The notes under the pieces were generated by a model that saw nothing but the letters and a program-made list of their open reading frames with translations, searched no databases and was not told the origin of the DNA. 16,612 nt of DNA from an uncultured bacterium. Lineage in GTDB: Bacteria; Patescibacteriota; Minisyncoccia; Phycocordibacterales; PALSA-1337. Location of the stretch: NCBI GenBank assembly GCA_903870235.1, contig CAIQCA010000073.1:1-16612 (forward strand), given 5' to 3'. Of the stretch, positions 13,682-16,612 are shown one piece after another; within the stretch, counting starts at the first letter, position 1; each line of letters starts with the position of its first letter. Position numbers and translations under genes: made by a program.

Positions 13682-16612
13682 ATGAACAAATTCACCAATT
13701 GGTTTAGGTCAGGTTTTAGCGTAGGCAGGGCAATAACACTTTGCTCAGTATTGCTTTTGACGTTAATTGTTATGTTACCTAACCATGTAAAAGCTGATCT
13801 GGTGCAATCTTACGGAACCTGGACATCTAGTCTGACAGACTGGCATGGCTCGGAGTTGTGTTGTACAGAACTATCTAGATTTGCTGACTTGAATAAGCCA
13901 TTAAACCTAGTGGCTAAGCCTGTAAACGGATCACCGATTCCATCGAATGTGCTGAGTCCTGGTCAACAATTTTATCTATCCGGGACAGCCATTAGCACAA
14001 TACCTGGTACTTCAGAAAACCAGGTTTGGGTATATTTTTCTGACATAGTAAATAGTGGGGCTAGTTTTCCTGGTGGTGATCGAGCCGTTGCCGCAAATTA
14101 TCCATATGGCTGGATTTCCGGATTCAACAATCATAATCATGTCTACACCCATACGGGTAGTACCTACCAATATGAACATACTGACTTAGTCGACCTTAGT
14201 GGCAATGTTGGCCTTGGAAAACCTTCAACTTCTATATCTTATAATGTAGATTTTTATAACAAGCCGACTGTTAACGTTTCTGTTAGTCCTAATGCTATTC
14301 GTAGTCTGACGACACCAGTCACTGTCACTTGGTCTTCTACAGATGCCACTGGTTGTACGGTTGCAAGTACTGGTAGTGTTTGGACTGGTAATATCGATCC
14401 CAGTGGAACATATACAATTAACTCGTTTCCTTCTACAGGAGATAAGGTTATAACTATTACATGTAATAAAAAAGGTAGCACCGGTTATTTCTTGACCACA
14501 AATGCTGTTAACGCTGCAACCGTACACGTATTGGCAGCAACAGTGGCTCTTCCTACTGCAGCACCAGTGGCACCAACAACTTTTGCAGCACCTGCGCGTA
14601 CTTGTGAGTCTGTTTCGAAGATCCGATTTACTTGGGCTGACGGGACTGCTACAGGTAAGGTTACTGGCTATAATATCAATCGATCTACCACTAGCTCTGG
14701 TCCTTGGACAAGCGTCGCAACTGGATATACCAACAACGATTTTACAGATACAACTGGTCTAAGTTTTAACACGACTTACTATTATCAAATAATCCCAGTC
14801 AATGGTATTGGTTCAGGTCCCGCTCTCGCTGGATCTGATACATCTTCGGCCCAGTGTAGTTATGAACTTGAAAGATGGGAGTTTAGAAACTGGGAAAACA
14901 ACAATGTCGTTGGTCAACAGATAGCGTATATCGATGTTACCAGTGGTGGAAATTATACCGATAACAGGATGGGTAGGTTTCAAGGTAATGCAATGAACGG
15001 CGCCGCTACTTCTTTGATAGATTACACTACTGAGTATGATGCTGGTTATAATGTTCCAAATAGATATGCTTTGGCAACCCCAGCTGACGCCGAGCTTCTG
15101 GACTCTTACTACTGGGGAACAACCAATGCAAAAAATGCATTACAGGTAACATCAGTAAACAATAGTCCTTTCACAGCTCCATCCACTCCGGGTGCTTACA
15201 ATATATATGCATATGTTGCAGCAAAATATTATGATAAGTGGGGACCAGAAAATCAGGAAACTAACAATCAATTTACAGGTAATGGAGTCTTTACGTTTTA
15301 CGTTAAAGCGCCAACCCCAACAAATGTTAAGGCTATCACATCTTGTGATGGGAACTCAGTAAATTTGTCCTGGAATACCGTCTCTGGTTCAAATATTACC
15401 TATGCTGTATGGGCTTCTGATGGCACACAACTCGGTACATACACGACAAATTCAGCAGTAGACACGAAACCGGTGGCTGGCCGCTCTTATTATGTAATAG
15501 CTTTGGCTGGTGACCCGAATGCAAAATCAGATAATTCAGCCACAGTATCTCCAACACCAAGCACAACTTGTCCCCTTGCAAAATTATGGGCTGATACAAC
15601 CTCTATAACAGCCGGTAATGCTTCGTCATTGTCATGGCTTCTTACGAGCATCAATAAATGTACAGGTACTGGATTGTTGAATGGTACTACGGCGGTGACG
15701 TTCCCAAGTGGAGGATGGTCAACCGGCGCAAATGGATCATTTCTTTCTACGGGTGTTCTAAATACAGCTGGTACATATGTCTATACTCTTTCATGTACTG
15801 GAACAAGTGGCACTGCTGCACCAGCTTCGGCGACGATAACTGTAACAAATCCAACGGTGAATGTGACTATATCTCCGAGTGGTTCAGGATATCTTGATGC
15901 AGCCTATGCGTCTGTCTTTCCCGCATCATATTGGGTTGGTTACCCACTAGTAATTGTGGCTGGTCCAAATACCGGCTATCAATTCAAGAACTGGACGAAA
16001 GGCACTACAGTCCTCTCCACCACTGCCAATCTTAACTATACCGTTACCAATGAGCCGACCCAAAATCTTGTTGCCAATTTCATAGTTGCTACTCCAACTT
16101 ACTCTGTTACCGTTGTCGCTGGTAGCGGTTGTTCTGGAGTCACTGGAGCAGGAACATACGACTCGGGTTCGTCGGTTACCGTGACTGCTTCTGTAAGTTC
16201 CGGTTATAGTTTTACAAATTGGACTGTCGGAGGCTCTCCAGTCTCATATAGCAACCCATACTCATTTACAGCTACAAGCCCAGTGTCTTTGGTTGCAAAT
16301 TGTACCGCAACACCACCACCAGCCACTCCAACAAATCTTACCGGCTACACTTCAGCAACCTGTGGAGGCTTCACCCGTCTCACATGGACAGCTTCATCGG
16401 GTGCTACTGGTTACACCATATCTCGTTCAACCACTTCTGGAGGTACATATACCAATACATATACAGGTTACACATTGACTGACTATACTGATGTCTCTGG
16501 AGGCATGACCCCTGGTTCAACTTACTATTACAAAGTCATAGCTACCAATGCTAATGGCTCATCGGCTGCAGCTGGACCAGTTTCTGCCACAGCCTCAGCC
16601 ACGTGTCCGGTA
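13682..16612 (+). CDS. Secreted multidomain surface protein, Ig/FN3/InlB-B-like repeats (C-terminus beyond window)
   Basis: The frame stays open for 977 codons to the window edge. Residues 1-38 are a long signal peptide (basic start, hydrophobic core LCSVLLLTLIVML, likely cut after VKA). Residues 39-190 are an unrecognised domain with a histidine cluster (H151, H153, H157, H166). Then follow an Ig-like domain (about 194-283, VTVTWSSTDATGCTV...), an FN3-like domain (about 301-395), an unassigned segment (about 396-540), a second FN3-like stretch (543-624), a second Ig-like domain (630-723), two InlB-B-like repeats (724-803 and 804-876, each with a GYxFxNWT core) and another FN3-like domain (880-977). 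Many domains carry a single central cysteine. Such proteins mediate surface attachment; an adhesin role beside the pilus locus, possibly with shared regulation, is inference. Any wall or membrane anchor lies outside the window. Confidence 0.85.
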   Translation, partial: MNKFTNWFRSGFSVGRAITLCSVLLLTLIVMLPNHVKADLVQSYGTWTSSLTDWHGSELCCTELSRFADLNKPLNLVAKPVNGSPIPSNVLSPGQQFYLSGTAISTIPGTSENQVWVYFSDIVNSGASFPGGDRAVAANYPYGWISGFNNHNHVYTHTGSTYQYEHTDLVDLSGNVGLGKPSTSISYNVDFYNKPTVNVSVSPNAIRSLTTPVTVTWSSTDATGCTVASTGSVWTGNIDPSGTYTINSFPSTGDKVITITCNKKGSTGYFLTTNAVNAATVHVLAATVALPTAAPVAPTTFAAPARTCESVSKIRFTWADGTATGKVTGYNINRSTTSSGPWTSVATGYTNNDFTDTTGLSFNTTYYYQIIPVNGIGSGPALAGSDTSSAQCSYELERWEFRNWENNNVVGQQIAYIDVTSGGNYTDNRMGRFQGNAMNGAATSLIDYTTEYDAGYNVPNRYALATPADAELLDSYYWGTTNAKNALQVTSVNNSPFTAPSTPGAYNIYAYVAAKYYDKWGPENQETNNQFTGNGVFTFYVKAPTPTNVKAITSCDGNSVNLSWNTVSGSNITYAVWASDGTQLGTYTTNSAVDTKPVAGRSYYVIALAGDPNAKSDNSATVSPTPSTTCPLAKLWADTTSITAGNASSLSWLLTSINKCTGTGLLNGTTAVTFPSGGWSTGANGSFLSTGVLNTAGTYVYTLSCTGTSGTAAPASATITVTNPTVNVTISPSGSGYLDAAYASVFPASYWVGYPLVIVAGPNTGYQFKNWTKGTTVLSTTANLNYTVTNEPTQNLVANFIVATPTYSVTVVAGSGCSGVTGAGTYDSGSSVTVTASVSSGYSFTNWTVGGSPVSYSNPYSFTATSPVSLVANCTATPPPATPTNLTGYTSATCGGFTRLTWTASSGATGYTISRSTTSGGTYTNTYTGYTLTDYTDVSGGMTPGSTYYYKVIATNANGSSAAAGPVSATASATCPV

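Noticed and set aside
14225..15897. Several short open frames on both strands within 13682-16612
   Set aside because: They are shadows of the long surface-protein frame, which is open throughout and carries a signal peptide and recognisable domains.

Overview
The window reads as a piece of a Patescibacteria (candidate phyla radiation) chromosome, most like Parcubacteria. Grounds: a compact, one-strand type IV pilus locus with no secretin gene in view; a DNA ligase whose sequence style ([18 protein letters not shown]) I recall from that group; long Ig/FN3-type surface proteins; genes 2-25 bases apart; almost no Shine-Dalgarno sequences. The assignment is inference: no rRNA or marker-gene search was possible. 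The standard code fits, because every gene reads through without an in-frame TGA.

Layout, all on the + strand. (1) 1-30 may be the tail of an upstream gene, followed by a promoter. (2) 126-1795 holds three small membrane proteins of the inner-membrane alignment complex: PilN-like, PilO-like and a short protein in the PilP position. (3) 1816-6305 holds the motor: PilB extension ATPase, a stand-alone response regulator, PilT retraction ATPase and the PilC platform. (4) 6315-8043 holds three pilin-like proteins. The middle one (6982-7479) has its own promoter, a possible 5' hairpin and a strong terminator, and is the best major-pilin candidate. (5) 8069-8875 is the prepilin peptidase PilD. (6) 8883-11349 holds four pilin-like proteins resembling a GspH/J/I/K (FimT/PilW/PilV/PilX) tip set. 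(7) 11353-13548 is NAD-dependent DNA ligase LigA, 3 bases after the last minor pilin. (8) 13682-16612 is a secreted multidomain surface protein, open at the window edge, with Ig-like, fibronectin-III-like and InlB-B-like repeats.

Together the genes encode a nearly complete, retractable type IV pilus for a cell without an outer membrane: pilins are processed by PilD, polymerised by PilB on PilC and withdrawn by PilT, with a candidate adhesin next door. PilM is not visible, though its gene could lie just upstream.

The points most worth a second look are regulatory and structural. Three genes have a -10 box exactly six bases before the ATG, which predicts leaderless mRNAs. The predicted major pilin and the surface protein share a promoter-plus-leader layout with a hairpin at the predicted mRNA 5' end. 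PilB contains no cysteine, and LigA keeps only two of its four usual zinc-binding cysteines. No stretch over 300 bases lacks a gene; the longest gaps are 124 and 133 bases. I saw no tRNA, rRNA, CRISPR array or mobile element.
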